39,548 nucleotides of DNA from Bacillota bacterium (GCA_021820965.1 JAKACZ010000044.1:1-39548), one strand, 5' to 3'. Positions 24,979 to 33,969 are shown, counted from the stretch's first letter. A program made the numbers and translations. Notes: generated by a model from the sequence alone, not told the origin.

Positions 24979-25995
24979 ATGACTATTGAAGAGGCCAGTC
25001 AGGTTCTTAAACGAGGCCGCCTTGAACCCGTGTATGTTCTGGCCGGGCCTAATCGATTTTGGCGATCGCAATGGCTTAGCCAAGCCCGGCGCACGTTTCT
25101 TACGGATGACGCCGATAACACGGGCTTGGTCCGATTAGAGGCGCCTTCGGATTTTGGCCAGGTGCGGATCGAACTCGCCGCTTCGGGGCTCTTTTCGTCG
25201 AAGAAAATGGTAGTTGTTGACGGTCCCCGTTGGACCAAGAAGGAAGACACCGTCCGCGACTACTTGCAAGCGCCGGTATCCGATAGTCTGTTGGTGCTGT
25301 TGGAAGATACGATGTCGGCGTCTTGGGAAACGGCGGTGGGCCGTCATCGACTGGTGGAACTCACCCAGTTAAGTTCTGCGGCCTTTCGTCGATTTGTTCG
25401 CGACGAGGCGAACAAGCGTCATATTCGCTGGGACCGAGACGGCTTCGATGTGTTTTGCCGTCTGGTTGGAGGTAATGAATACCAAGTGGTCGAGGAACTG
25501 GAAAAAGCGCGGCTATGGTCGCCGGATGTTGTTACCGCCAATGATGTGCGTGAAATGGTCCACCCTATCGCGGTAGAACAAAAGCCCTGGGACGTTACGG
25601 ATGCGCTGATACGGCGTGATGGATCGGACGTGTTGCGGCGGGTGTGGGAGCACCTTTCGCGTGGAATGTCACCCTTGTTTTTGTTTATCATTCTCGCGCG
25701 CCAGGTTATTCAGATTGACCGGGCTCGGCGGGCGGCCCGAATGGGAAGAACGATGGCCGAGTTCCAACGTGACGAAGGTGTTAAGGACTTTGTCGCGCAA
25801 AAGGTATGGCGTGCGCAGCGAACCTGGGACGACGCGACGCTTGCCCGTTTGTTGGCTTGGGCCCCGAAAATTGATGTGGCTATGAAGACTGGCTACGGCG
25901 AGCCCGAGGTGTGGCTGGTATTTTGGGTGGGGCTCATGTTAGAACAAAAAATTCCCCCCGGTCGACAACGCGGGGGGCGAGCGGTACGCATTTAG
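24979..25995 (+). CDS. holA: DNA polymerase III subunit delta
   Basis: 338 residues from ATG 24979, a few bases after AAAGGAG. The N-terminus LEPVYVLAGPNRFWRSQWLSQARRTFL, the mid-section ASGLFSSKKMVVVDGPRWTKKED and LTQLSSAAFRRFVRDEANKRHIRWD, and the C-terminal MSPLFLFIILARQVIQIDRARRAARMG are those of the delta subunit of the clamp loader, which opens the beta sliding clamp. As usual for delta, the P-loop is absent. The end (IPPGRQRGGRAVRI) is GC-rich because it doubles as the stem of the rpsT terminator. Its stop overlaps the rpsT stop from the other strand by four bases. The holA-rpsT neighbourhood is typical for Firmicutes. Confidence 0.95.
   Translation: MTIEEASQVLKRGRLEPVYVLAGPNRFWRSQWLSQARRTFLTDDADNTGLVRLEAPSDFGQVRIELAASGLFSSKKMVVVDGPRWTKKEDTVRDYLQAPVSDSLLVLLEDTMSASWETAVGRHRLVELTQLSSAAFRRFVRDEANKRHIRWDRDGFDVFCRLVGGNEYQVVEELEKARLWSPDVVTANDVREMVHPIAVEQKPWDVTDALIRRDGSDVLRRVWEHLSRGMSPLFLFIILARQVIQIDRARRAARMGRTMAEFQRDEGVKDFVAQKVWRAQRTWDDATLARLLAWAPKIDVAMKTGYGEPEVWLVFWVGLMLEQKIPPGRQRGGRAVRI
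25942..25977 (-). terminator. Intrinsic terminator of rpsT inside the holA coding end
   Basis: On the minus strand CCCCCCG and CGGGGGG (25977-25971 and 25960-25954) pair with a 10-base loop, followed by AATTTTTTGTTCT. This lies 15 bases past the rpsT stop, but on the other strand it is sense sequence of holA codons (QKIPPGRQRGGR). Confidence 0.75.
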
Positions 25996-26270
25996 CTGGC
26001 GGACTTTTGCGCTCGTTGAAGGCGGAGCGCCAACCGCGATTTGCGCCGACTGGCATTGTTGCGGTGAATCGCGCCTTTTTGCGCTGCCCGGTCTAAGCGA
26101 CCGTAGCAAAATCTTAGCGCCGTTGCCGCCGCCTCCAAATCACCACGGTTCAACGCATCGTCAAAACGCCGCACCGCAGTCCGGACCATGGTCTTGCGAA
26201 TCTTATTGCGCAATGTCCGCTTTTGGGTTTGACGGATGCGCTTTTTGGCAGACTTAATATTGGCCACCAC
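25992..26270 (-). CDS. rpsT: Ribosomal protein S20
   Basis: 92 residues, almost all basic helices: VANIKSAKKRIRQTQKRTLRNKIRKTMVRT at the start (the universal 'ANIKSAKKRIR' opening) and GAIHRNNASRRKSRLALRL at the end. It binds 16S rRNA in the 30S subunit early in assembly. GTG 26270 lies a few bases after AGGAGG. A promoter, TTTACC-N17-TATAAT, is just upstream. It is convergent with holA and ends on a terminator inside it. Confidence 0.98.
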   Translation of the reverse strand: MVANIKSAKKRIRQTQKRTLRNKIRKTMVRTAVRRFDDALNRGDLEAAATALRFCYGRLDRAAQKGAIHRNNASRRKSRLALRLQRAQKSAS

Positions 26271-26288
26271 GATACCTCCTAGCGCTAA

Positions 26289-26317
26289 ATTATATCATGG
26301 CCCGAAAAGGTGGTAAA
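26289..26317 (-). promoter_or_regulatory. Sigma-A promoter for rpsT
   Basis: Minus-strand TTTACC (26317-26312) and a perfect TATAAT (26294-26289) with 17 bases between them. The -35 lies at the edge of the IS110 remnant, so that insertion may have supplied or changed it. Confidence 0.6.
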
Positions 26318-26494
26318 GTACGGATGCTCCGGCCTCCCGGATCCTGGGCGGGACAACGAGGTGGCCTTGTGGGCGTCGGACCTGCTGGGCATCTCCGGCC
26401 GGGCGATGTTGGACCGCTTGGTCGCCGGGGAAACCGACCCTCGGTGCTCGCCGACCTCGCCGTCGACCGGTTGCGTAAGAAATATGAAATATGA
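26310..26494 (+). pseudogene. IS110-family transposase fragment
   Basis: One frame gives DNEVALWASDLLGISGRAMLDRLVAGETDP and, after a frameshift near 26440, the next gives SVLADLAVDRLRKK. Joined, this is the mid-region of IS110 transposases ('...GVSGRAMLEALIAGERDPEVLADLA...RLR'). Nothing of the catalytic domains remains. It lies between rpsT and the AT-rich unknown gene, at the edge of what appears to be an insertion. Confidence 0.7.
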
Positions 26495-26797
26495 CAGGCC
26501 ACCGAGGCGAGTTTGATGGCAGTACTTTTTGCACTCGATTAATATCCCGGGCGCTAGGCTATTTTTGACTGCAACGACAATTTTCTCAGAACCGCGATGC
26601 GTGTACAATAGAACGTGTCACCGTAAGCAATTTGGCCAGGGGTCTTAGAATCCGACCATCGGACAGATTGTTATCCGCCCTCGCTTTTCGCCCAAGTAGG
26701 CACCTCCCAATCATCGCCGAAAGCGGTGCAGGATCATGAAGGCAATGCGCGACAACGTTGTCACGGATTTAAGTTTATACGAGGAGGAACTGAGCCA

Positions 26798-27676
26798 TTG
26801 ACTAAAATCTCAGATAAGGTGATGGCACAAATTAGGAACAGTATGGCGTCCACCTCCAAAAGAAAGATTGTATCGTTAGCGGATTTCCTACTCCCACAAG
26901 ATGTCAAAACGGCTGACCAACTCATTGGTATGGGATATGATCCAGTGCATGCGGCTTATATTTCAGCTCAAAATTTCTTATCCTATTTTGCCGAAATGAT
27001 TTCAGTCTTTCCTGCCCTAGAAGAATTTTGGGAAGTTGGGGACTTTGCCATAACAGAATATATGCCGTCGGGCCTTCCGCTCAGTCCGCTGACACAAAGT
27101 TACTTTAGTGGTTGGCTATATTTAGATGTGTTCTTCGGGCCGTATAGAGAAACCATTGGTACGTGTCTAATCGACACATATAACGCATTGTCGAAAGACG
27201 GTTCGCACATGATTGAAATCATCCGCACTATGCAGGATTCAAGAATGGGTCTCTATGAGCATTGCGGTTTAACAGATAAATACGTCATATTGAGGGAACT
27301 GACTTCTGAAAGAGAAGAGGTCTGCCTGGTACCTGCGGGTTATCGCGGTAAGAAGGGACAACTGTGGTTTGTCAGAGTTTTGCCGTCGTTTTTGGAGAAG
27401 CATCCCTATTCTATTGTTTTTACTACGCCTTATATTATTAAAAATCCTGGAAAAACCGAGTGGCTCGAGTACTTTTCTCGATTACTCCCAATGACGGACA
27501 CCCGGAGTACTGCCTTATCACTATTCATGAAATATGGTCTAACGAGGTTTTATTGGCCCGAATATATTTTTAACGCCTACTGTGGCGGTCAAAACGATGC
27601 TATTTATCTCAAGGGACTACCACAACAAACCAATTCGTTCAAAAACTCCAAAATAAATCCGGCGTATGACCTATAA
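26798..27676 (+). CDS. AT-rich gene of unknown function, probably acquired
   Basis: 292 residues from TTG 26798, after GAGGAGG (26781-26787); the frame from 26726 has no ribosome site. The base composition is clearly lower in GC than its neighbours, with many ATA, TTA and AAA codons. The protein is soluble, with aromatic-rich segments SYFSGWLYLDVFFGPYRETIGTCLIDTY, MGLYEHCGLTDKYVILREL, REEVCLVPAGYRGKKGQLWFVRVLP and TRFYWPEYIFNAYCGG. I recognise no catalytic motif. Similar sequences occur, as far as I recall, only as uncharacterised proteins. It stands alone beside an IS110 fragment in the place where gpr is expected, so horizontal arrival is likely. Confidence 0.7.
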   Translation: MTKISDKVMAQIRNSMASTSKRKIVSLADFLLPQDVKTADQLIGMGYDPVHAAYISAQNFLSYFAEMISVFPALEEFWEVGDFAITEYMPSGLPLSPLTQSYFSGWLYLDVFFGPYRETIGTCLIDTYNALSKDGSHMIEIIRTMQDSRMGLYEHCGLTDKYVILRELTSEREEVCLVPAGYRGKKGQLWFVRVLPSFLEKHPYSIVFTTPYIIKNPGKTEWLEYFSRLLPMTDTRSTALSLFMKYGLTRFYWPEYIFNAYCGGQNDAIYLKGLPQQTNSFKNSKINPAYDL

Positions 27677-28009
27677 AACGGCACGGAGCTTGTGTCAGGC
27701 TTACTCGCGTTCATCGCACCCAGTCTACACGAGGCAGACGGGTAAAAAACCATACCGACGGGCCACGGCCAGCGCATTCCTGTATGGATTTGTGCTCACC
27801 CGGCTCTAGCATAATGACTCAGAACCGACGTTTGTTGGATGGACAGCGTGCGCGGTCGTTCTGCCGCATATGCGAATGGCTCCCGTTTGCCACATTCGTG
27901 ATCGGAACCTTATAGGCGGCTTACTGAACTGATTGGCGCTCCGATTTTTTCCTAATCAGGTCTACTCCTCCAGTTTTTACCATACCCTTTTCTCAGGGGG
28001 GGATGGACG
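27677..28009. other. Gap before spoIIP
   Basis: About 330 bases without a gene. No gpr fragment is recognisable. CATACCCT at about 27980 recalls a sigma-E -10 box (CATACAAT), but the -35 is not convincing. Confidence 0.4.
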
Positions 28010-29197
28010 GTGGCTCGCTGGCGACTACCCGTAATCATTTGGTTTTTGCGTGGCAGCAAGAACCGCTATGGGAACAAAAGGCGGCCCGTGACGCACCAGC
28101 GGAGGATTCCCTGGGCCAGCGCCACTCTATACGGCGGCACTCTTTTTTTGGCGGCGGCGGTACTCTGGAAAGTGCCGGCGCGGCCGACAGTTATTCCGGT
28201 GTCCATCTATCCGGCTCTGCCATCCAAACCCTCCTGGATGGATAAACGATTGGCTAGTTGGAAAGTCCACCCAACGACCTTCCGCTCGTGGCTGAATCAG
28301 GGGATTGCCCTGTTGGGATTGGTCATGGACCCCAGCGATGTTCAGGCACACGTCAATCAGTTGTTGGCGACAGGTCTTCACACCATGACCGGTGTGCCCT
28401 TGAACAATCTGCCGGCACTACTCCGGCTTGAAATCCCCGCGTTAGCAACGGTTCATCCGGCGAAGGCCAGGCCGAGGTCAGAGCCTAAACCGCCGCGAAC
28501 CAAGGCACAGAACGAGGTGGATAAGTCGCTTCCAGGGGACGGCGGCCGCGTATGGGCGGAACTGGGACAAGACCCTGTTGTGGGCATATATCAGACCCAC
28601 AGCCATGAATCATTTTGGCCGTATGTACCGACGGGATCGGCGACAGCCTATTCCACCGACTGGTCAAAAACAATTGTGCAAGTGGGTTGGTGGCTGGCGG
28701 TCGACCTACATCAAAGTGGTATTGCGGTGGTGCAGTCGCGGGTCAACAACATGTCCGAGGGACTCTTGGCCAGCTATAACAAGTCATATTATACTGCCAA
28801 ACGGCTCTTAAAGTGGTACCCGACCGTTCGGATGCTGATTGACTTACATCGGGCTCCCCAAAACGTGCCGCCGGCCTTAATCCAGGGGAACAAGGTCTCT
28901 AAAATTGCGATTGTCGTCGGAACCAACAAGCTATTGCCCAACGAATATTGGCATCAAAACTTGGCCTTTGCCCTCAAGCTCTCCAAGGTCCTCGAGGAGG
29001 TGGCTCCGGGAATCTTGCGTGGTCAGGGCATCGAAACCGTTCCTTACCGGTACAATCAGCAGTTGATGCCCGCCGACGTAATGATTGAGGTTGGCGGGCC
29101 CAATAGCACGCTAGCCGAGGAACGTTACGCCGTGCACGATCTAGCCGAAGCGATTGGCCAGCTGGTGCACAGCGACGGTCTGCCCAAGGCGCAATGA
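28010..29197 (+). CDS. spoIIP: Stage II sporulation protein P
   Basis: 395 residues from GTG 28010, about eight bases after GGGGGGA; ATG 28003 is in another frame. One N-terminal membrane anchor (LYGGTLFLAAAVLWKVP) is followed by a variable linker to about residue 180. The SpoIIP catalytic domain then starts with VVGIYQTHSHESFWPY (His197 and Glu200 as zinc/active-site residues), then SYYTAKRLLKWYPTVRMLIDLHRA, and ends RYNQQLMPADVMIEVGGPNSTLAE. SpoIIP is an amidase/endopeptidase that, with SpoIID and SpoIIM, thins septal peptidoglycan during engulfment. Shows the organism forms endospores. Normally gpr precedes it; here it does not. Confidence 0.93.
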   Translation: MARWRLPVIIWFLRGSKNRYGNKRRPVTHQRRIPWASATLYGGTLFLAAAVLWKVPARPTVIPVSIYPALPSKPSWMDKRLASWKVHPTTFRSWLNQGIALLGLVMDPSDVQAHVNQLLATGLHTMTGVPLNNLPALLRLEIPALATVHPAKARPRSEPKPPRTKAQNEVDKSLPGDGGRVWAELGQDPVVGIYQTHSHESFWPYVPTGSATAYSTDWSKTIVQVGWWLAVDLHQSGIAVVQSRVNNMSEGLLASYNKSYYTAKRLLKWYPTVRMLIDLHRAPQNVPPALIQGNKVSKIAIVVGTNKLLPNEYWHQNLAFALKLSKVLEEVAPGILRGQGIETVPYRYNQQLMPADVMIEVGGPNSTLAEERYAVHDLAEAIGQLVHSDGLPKAQ

Positions 29198-29547
29198 GGG
29201 TCGCATGTACTAAGTGTCCGGTCGGCCGATTCCAACCGTGGGTCTCAGCCGGTCGGGGATTTACGACTGGGGATTGGTCAAAGTGATCAGTTAAATGCGC
29301 GCGTAAGGCGCTCAATATGACCTGATGCTGGTGAGAGTCTGCCATAGTCTGGGCGAAAGGAGCCCATTTTAGGCCACATTTCATGACGGACTGGTGTTCC
29401 TGGACGAATATCGACTCAGAACCGGGAAGGTTCACGGATCTCTGCCTCCCTTAAGCAGTACGGGCCGTTGCCGTGTGGGTGATTCGGCGCCGAATTTCGT
29501 TGACCCCGCATGTCCGCCGGGGATACCATAAAAGAGGGGGGATAGCG
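29198..29547. other. Gap before the acyl-CoA operon
   Basis: 350 bases with no supported gene or clear terminator. GAGGGGGGAT at its end is the ribosome site of the CoA ligase gene. Confidence 0.4.
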
Positions 29548-30822
29548 GTGATTTGGGACCGGGGAATGGAAACGATGGACCGGGATCGGCTTCAAAGCCT
29601 GCAAAAGACACGCTTGAATTGGACCTTACGATGGGCTCGCGAGCGTCTCCCTTTTTACCGCGAACGTTTACAGAATATTGTCAAGCTTGACGAACGTGCC
29701 GCCGACGCCATTGAGGAATTGCCCTTTACCTATAAGAGCGACCTCCGCGACCAATATCCCTTGGGTTTCTTAGCGGTCCCGCGGGAAGAGGTGCGGCGGT
29801 ATCACGCGTCGAGCGGTACGCGGGGCAAGCCCACGGTGGTGGCCTACACCGAACGCGATCTCACCCTGTGGTCCGAGGTAGTGGCGCGGTCATTAGCGGC
29901 GGCGGGGATGGAACCAGGACAAACGCTACAAAATGCGTACGGTTATGGACTCTTTACCGGCGGGTTGGGCCTTCACCAGGGGGCAGAACGCTTAGGCGTG
30001 TCGGTCATTCCGGCTTCCGGCGGCAACACCGAGCGACAGGTGCAACTGATGGTCGACCTCGCTCCCGACGGCCTGGCCGCCACTCCCAGTTACGCCCTGT
30101 ATATCGCCGAAACCATGCACCACATGGGAATTTCCTCCCAGGATGTTGCCGTGAAAACCGGGATATTTGGTGCGGAGCCTTGGACTGAAGGGATGCGGGA
30201 ACACTTGCAGGAAGGGCTCGGCATTCAGGCCGTGGATATTTACGGGCTATCCGAAATCACCGGGCCGGGCGTGGCGATTGAATGCGTGGAAGGCAAAAAC
30301 GGACTTCATGTGTTTGAGGATTTTTTCTTTGTGGAAGTGGTCGATCCCAAGACGGGACAACGTGTAGCTCCCGGTGAGACTGGAGAGCTGGTGCTGACCA
30401 CGCTTAGCAAAGAGGCCATGCCCATGATCCGTTACCGCACCGGCGACTTAGTCAGCGCCAATCCCGAGCCGTGCGTGTGTGGACGCACGTCGCTCCGCAT
30501 TAGCCGGATCCACGGACGATCGGACGACATGCTTATTGTTCGCGGGGTCAACGTGTTTCCCAGCGAGATCGAGCGGGTGGTGCTGAACCAACCGGGGGTG
30601 AGCGCCCATTATCAGTTGGCGTTTGAGGGCCATCCTTCGCGGCCCGAGTTGGTGTTGGAGGTGGAGGAAACCTCGCCCGGATCAGTGGATCAAAAAACAT
30701 TGTCAACACATCTTCGAGCCGCACTCGGTGTGCATCTCACTGTGCGGGTAGTGGAGCCGGGCCGCATTCCCCGCAGCCAAGGCAAAGCCGTGCGGGTGGT
30801 CAGGCGAATGGTCGAGACGTAG
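29548..30822 (+). CDS. Phenylacetate-CoA ligase-like enzyme
   Basis: 424 residues from GTG 29548, after GAGGGGGGAT. It belongs to the PaaK group of adenylate-forming ligases: RLPFYRERL near the N-terminus, the nucleotide loop HASSGTRGKPTVVAYT (86-101), YGYGLFTGGLGLHQGAERLG, the adenylate motif DIYGLSEITGPGVA, then RYRTGDLV and ISRIHGRSDDMLIVRGVNVFPSEIE. It would activate phenylacetate or a related aryl acid with ATP and CoA. The usual loop is SSGTTGKPT; here the second T is R. It heads an operon with an EthD-like protein and an enoyl-CoA hydratase, 50 bases apart; the ring epoxidase (PaaABCDE) is not in the window, so the true substrate may differ. Confidence 0.88.
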   Translation: MIWDRGMETMDRDRLQSLQKTRLNWTLRWARERLPFYRERLQNIVKLDERAADAIEELPFTYKSDLRDQYPLGFLAVPREEVRRYHASSGTRGKPTVVAYTERDLTLWSEVVARSLAAAGMEPGQTLQNAYGYGLFTGGLGLHQGAERLGVSVIPASGGNTERQVQLMVDLAPDGLAATPSYALYIAETMHHMGISSQDVAVKTGIFGAEPWTEGMREHLQEGLGIQAVDIYGLSEITGPGVAIECVEGKNGLHVFEDFFFVEVVDPKTGQRVAPGETGELVLTTLSKEAMPMIRYRTGDLVSANPEPCVCGRTSLRISRIHGRSDDMLIVRGVNVFPSEIERVVLNQPGVSAHYQLAFEGHPSRPELVLEVEETSPGSVDQKTLSTHLRAALGVHLTVRVVEPGRIPRSQGKAVRVVRRMVET

Positions 30823-30871
30823 GCTGGGCCGGTTTTGTCAGGGCTCGGCACCAATAAAGGGAGGGTTTTCC

Positions 30872-31177
30872 ATGGTGTCACTCTTTGCGCTGTATCGGCG
30901 GCCTGAGGACGAGGAGGCGTTTTTGTCCTACTATCGAGACGTTCATGTGCCGCTTGCCGCACGCATGCCCGGACTTGCGGAACTTCAGTGGGGAAAACAG
31001 GAACTGATCGGCTCGGAGGATCCGTCCGATCCATGGTTTGTGGTGGCGGAGATGCGCTTTAAAGACCGGGCGTCCTTGATGGCCGCCGTCACGTCCGAAC
31101 AAGGCAAGGCCGCCGCCGAGGATACCAAATACTTTGCCGAGGGGCTTTTAACAATGAGGGTGGTGGAATGGGAGTGA
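30872..31177 (+). CDS. EthD-family protein
   Basis: 101 residues from ATG 30872 after GGGAGGG. The dimeric alpha/beta-barrel signature is clear: [34 protein letters not shown], then [30 protein letters not shown]. EthD proteins are needed for some degradation pathways but have no agreed activity; related ferredoxin-like proteins include decarboxylases and mono-oxygenases. It lies between the CoA ligase and the hydratase, overlapping the latter by ten bases, so it takes part in the same pathway by position. Confidence 0.85.
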   Translation: MVSLFALYRRPEDEEAFLSYYRDVHVPLAARMPGLAELQWGKQELIGSEDPSDPWFVVAEMRFKDRASLMAAVTSEQGKAAAEDTKYFAEGLLTMRVVEWE

Positions 31178-31941
31178 AGTTTCTCCTGCAAGAGCAGCAT
31201 GGACCCATTGCCCTGCTGCGGCTTCACCGCCCCGAAGTGTTAAACGCGCTCTCCAGCGATTTGATGGAGGAGCTCTCCCAACGGCTTTTAGATCTTGACC
31301 AGGACGACAGTGTGCGGGTTGTGGTGCTGACGGGCAACGAACGGGCATTTGCCGCCGGCGCGGACATCCAGGAGCTTAGCGGGAATACAGCCATTAGCAT
31401 GCTCTCGTCGCGGCAAATCACCCGTTGGGACGCTATTAAACGGTTTTCAAAGCCGCTTATTGCCGCCGTCGCGGGTTGGGCCTTGGGCGGGGGCATGGAA
31501 CTGGTGATGGCGTGCGATATGGTGGTGGCCGGAGATAATGCACAGTTTGGCCAGCCCGAAATAAAAATTGGGGTCATGCCCGGGGCGGGCGGCACCCAGC
31601 GGCTGACCAAGGCGGTGGGCAAGGCGCGCGCCATGGAGATGGTTTTGACCGGGCGCATTATTACGGCGGAAGAAGCGTTGGCGATGGGTCTGATCAATTA
31701 TGTCGTCGCGCGCGAACAGGTTGTCACTCGTGCGCTGGATTTGGCTAAAACGGTGGCGTCGATGCCTCCGGTGGCGGTGCGGCTGGCCAAAGAGTCCGTA
31801 TTGACCGCATTGGATACCCCGCTCGACATCGGGCTTGCCCATGAGCGACGGCTCTTTAGTCTGCTGTTCGCGTCCGAAGACCAAAAGGAAGGCATGAGCG
31901 CTTTTTTGGAAAAGCGCCCGCCCGATTTTAAGGGGCGTTAG
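31168..31941 (+). CDS. Enoyl-CoA hydratase/isomerase
   Basis: 257 residues of the crotonase family. The oxyanion-hole region [10 protein letters not shown] (61-70) and the two catalytic glutamates are present: [13 protein letters not shown] (Glu111) and [17 protein letters not shown] (Glu131), so hydration of enoyl-CoA is expected rather than a variant reaction. The C-terminal helix [18 protein letters not shown] is also typical. Starts inside the end of the EthD-like gene. In this operon it would act in ring-cleavage-product or side-chain beta-oxidation after the CoA ligase; paaF is the nearest named relative. It converges with fdhD, overlapping its end by four bases. Confidence 0.93.
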   Translation: MGVKFLLQEQHGPIALLRLHRPEVLNALSSDLMEELSQRLLDLDQDDSVRVVVLTGNERAFAAGADIQELSGNTAISMLSSRQITRWDAIKRFSKPLIAAVAGWALGGGMELVMACDMVVAGDNAQFGQPEIKIGVMPGAGGTQRLTKAVGKARAMEMVLTGRIITAEEALAMGLINYVVAREQVVTRALDLAKTVASMPPVAVRLAKESVLTALDTPLDIGLAHERRLFSLLFASEDQKEGMSAFLEKRPPDFKGR

Positions 31942-32738
31942 TCACCGGCGCGGGGAAGCCTTGGCAGGCTGAGGCGCTCGGGGTGGGAAAACGCGCTAAG
32001 CTCATCTCCGCGGAGAAATCCGACTGTGGTAATCCCCAGCTGGTCGGCCAGGTCAATGCCGAGACTGGTGGGCGCCGCATTAGAGACAATCGCCTCGACG
32101 CCCATCGCCCGTGCTTTCCAGACGATTTCGGCGGAGAGCCGACCGGAAAACACTACGTAGGCTTGGGAGAGTGTCGCGGGGTGACTGAGGGCGGCTCCGT
32201 AGACTTTGTCGAGCGCATTATGGCGTCCAACGTCGGCACGCGCCAAAAGGAGCGTCGCACCCCGCGCCAGCCCGGCGGCGTGAAGTCCTCCACTGTGCTG
32301 AAGCGATGACCAGTCCGAGAGCCGGCCGAATGCCTTTCGCATGTCATCGATCTGAAGCGTATGAGTGACCCGTAGCGGCTCCACCCCCGTCGGGTTGAAA
32401 AATCCGGGGCGGCTCTGACCGCAACAGGAACCTAAATAGCGGGACGTCGCGGGTAATGGGCGAAATGCCGGCACCCTCACCCAGATTTGTCCATCGTCGG
32501 GACGCCACTGAAAAATTGTGAGATCTTCGGCTCGGGAGATAACCCCATCCCCTGCCAAAAAACCTAGAACCCAATCCTTAAGATCAATGGCGGTAACTGC
32601 GGCCGTGACGTATTCGGCGCCGTTGACGAACAGCGTTACAGGCGTTTCCTCGACCACGTCGGCAGCTTCAGTCTGCCATCTTTTGCCGTCAAAGTGGTAG
32701 CGGACAATCGGCCGTGTTCCCAAAGACAGGTCGGTCAT
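31938..32738 (-). CDS. fdhD: Formate dehydrogenase accessory sulfurtransferase
   Basis: 266 residues. The family's conserved stretches are visible: [10 protein letters not shown] near the start, LGSCCGQSR (Cys105-Cys106) for sulfur transfer, [51 protein letters not shown] and [15 protein letters not shown]. FdhD passes sulfur from a cysteine desulfurase (IscS) to the bis-MGD molybdenum cofactor of formate dehydrogenase. The adjacent CC pair replaces the CxxC of E. coli, as in many Gram-positives. No formate dehydrogenase gene lies in the window. The ribosome site is weak at ATG 32738 (GGGGGGTT). Confidence 0.92.
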   Translation of the reverse strand: MTDLSLGTRPIVRYHFDGKRWQTEAADVVEETPVTLFVNGAEYVTAAVTAIDLKDWVLGFLAGDGVISRAEDLTIFQWRPDDGQIWVRVPAFRPLPATSRYLGSCCGQSRPGFFNPTGVEPLRVTHTLQIDDMRKAFGRLSDWSSLQHSGGLHAAGLARGATLLLARADVGRHNALDKVYGAALSHPATLSQAYVVFSGRLSAEIVWKARAMGVEAIVSNAAPTSLGIDLADQLGITTVGFLRGDELSAFSHPERLSLPRLPRAGD

Positions 32739-32952
32739 GCAATAACCCCCCGGCCATATTGTACCGCTTCAGGGCTGCCGGTCATCGCAGCTTTTGCGGA
32801 GCATGGGCCATTCGCAACTTTTTACCGAAGGGGGTGTAAAACCCTGGTTTTTTGGCCAGGATTGATCTTGGCGGAGAATTTCAGGGATATTTCAAGGATG
32901 ATTGGTTTCTGCTAAAATGGAAACAGCTTCCGAAAAAGAAGGAGCGCCAGCA

Positions 32953-33129
32953 ATGCCGACAGTTCCGGATCGTGATGTCAGCACCTATGCTGAATTCCAA
33001 GAATATTTCCAGAAAATCCAGACGGCAGGCGCCTTGGATCCCAAGCCCAAGGAATGGATGCATTTGGCACTGGTGTTGCTATCATTGCGAACCCTAAGGT
33101 TAACCGCCTCGCTGGTCCGAAGCGCATGA
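32953..33129 (+). pseudogene. Carboxymuconolactone-decarboxylase-family N-terminal fragment
   Basis: ATG 32953, behind GGAGCG, starts MPTVPDRDVSTYAEFQEYFQ and reads PKPKEWMHLALVLLS. In CMD/AhpD-like proteins the next residues are the redox Cys motif (LS-x-C-x-x-C). Here the frame slips right at this point: one base later the sequence gives CEP and a stop, while the open frame goes on as LRTLRLTASLVRSA. The gene is therefore broken before its active site. Alternatively it is a very short functional protein, which seems unlikely. Confidence 0.6.
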
Positions 33130-33253
33130 GCCGCAGGACCAGGAAATCACAGAAGTGAGGTGCTGGGGCGGTGCTGGCCATGGTCGACCGCAGTCGTGCG
33201 GCAGCCGACGCCCGATACGATTGGTGGCGTTCGCCCAAGGAGGGGTAAGCTCC

Positions 33254-33910
33254 ATGGTAGTCTTTGATGCCTACGGAACCCTGTGGAATATTCAAGGGAT
33301 TGAAGAGGCGGTGGCGGCGGTCCTTGGCCGCACGCGCAGTGCGAGTGTGCTTGAGCTTTGGCGTAAAAAGCAGCTGGAGTACGCGTGGCTGCGGACGTTG
33401 ATGGATCGCTATGAACCATTCCGCGAGGTTACCCGCGACGCGCTAAGCTATACCCTGAAAGTTTCGGGGCTTCAAGTCACCGAGGAGGAACAAACGCATC
33501 TCTTGGATGCTTGGAACCACCCCGCACCCTTCCCGGATGCGTCCTGGCTTTTGCCACGCCTATCGTCCCAACAGCGAATCATTCTCTCCAACGGCGATGC
33601 CGCGATGTTGGAGGCTGGGCTACGGCATTCGGGACTGCAAAACCAGTTGGATGGGATACTCAGTGTGGATTTAGCTGGCCGGTATAAGCCTCATCCGGCT
33701 GCATATCGGTTGGTACTAGAGCAATTGGGTGCGGCGCGGGAGGACGTGGTGTTCGTGTCCTCCAATGGTTGGGACATCGCCGGCGCGAGTCACTTTGGCT
33801 TTCGTACGATTTGGGTCAACCGCGGTAGGGGACCGATTGAAGAACTTTCGGTGAAGCCGTGGAAGACGGTCTCAAGTTTGAGTGACATCGCATCGATTGG
33901 AGAGATGTAG
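33254..33910 (+). CDS. HAD-superfamily hydrolase, 2-haloacid dehalogenase type
   Basis: 218 residues from ATG 33254, after AAGGAGGGG; the frame from 33155 has no ribosome site. MVVFDAYGTLW gives the nucleophile Asp5 in the D-A-Y-G-T-L form of type II haloacid dehalogenases. ILSNGDAAMLEAGLRHSGL is motif II, GRYKPHPAAYRLVLEQLG holds the catalytic Lys, and VFVSSNGWDIAGASHFGFRTIWVNRG is motif III. It should hydrolyse L-2-haloacids or a similar small substrate by way of an aspartyl ester. It stands alone, about 130 bases before the acetyl-CoA synthetase gene. Confidence 0.9.
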   Translation: MVVFDAYGTLWNIQGIEEAVAAVLGRTRSASVLELWRKKQLEYAWLRTLMDRYEPFREVTRDALSYTLKVSGLQVTEEEQTHLLDAWNHPAPFPDASWLLPRLSSQQRIILSNGDAAMLEAGLRHSGLQNQLDGILSVDLAGRYKPHPAAYRLVLEQLGAAREDVVFVSSNGWDIAGASHFGFRTIWVNRGRGPIEELSVKPWKTVSSLSDIASIGEM

Positions 33911-33969
33911 ATATGGGCGGAGTGACCGGTCGCGGGTACCATTTTCTACCGTTGTCGCGCAAGTCAGAG

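Noticed and set aside
27970..27995. Sigma-E promoter for spoIIP
   Set aside because: Only a partial -10 (CATACCCT) and no acceptable -35; not strong enough to list.
28003..28245. ATG-started frame just before spoIIP
   Set aside because: Overlaps the first codons of spoIIP in another frame; the protein has no sense.
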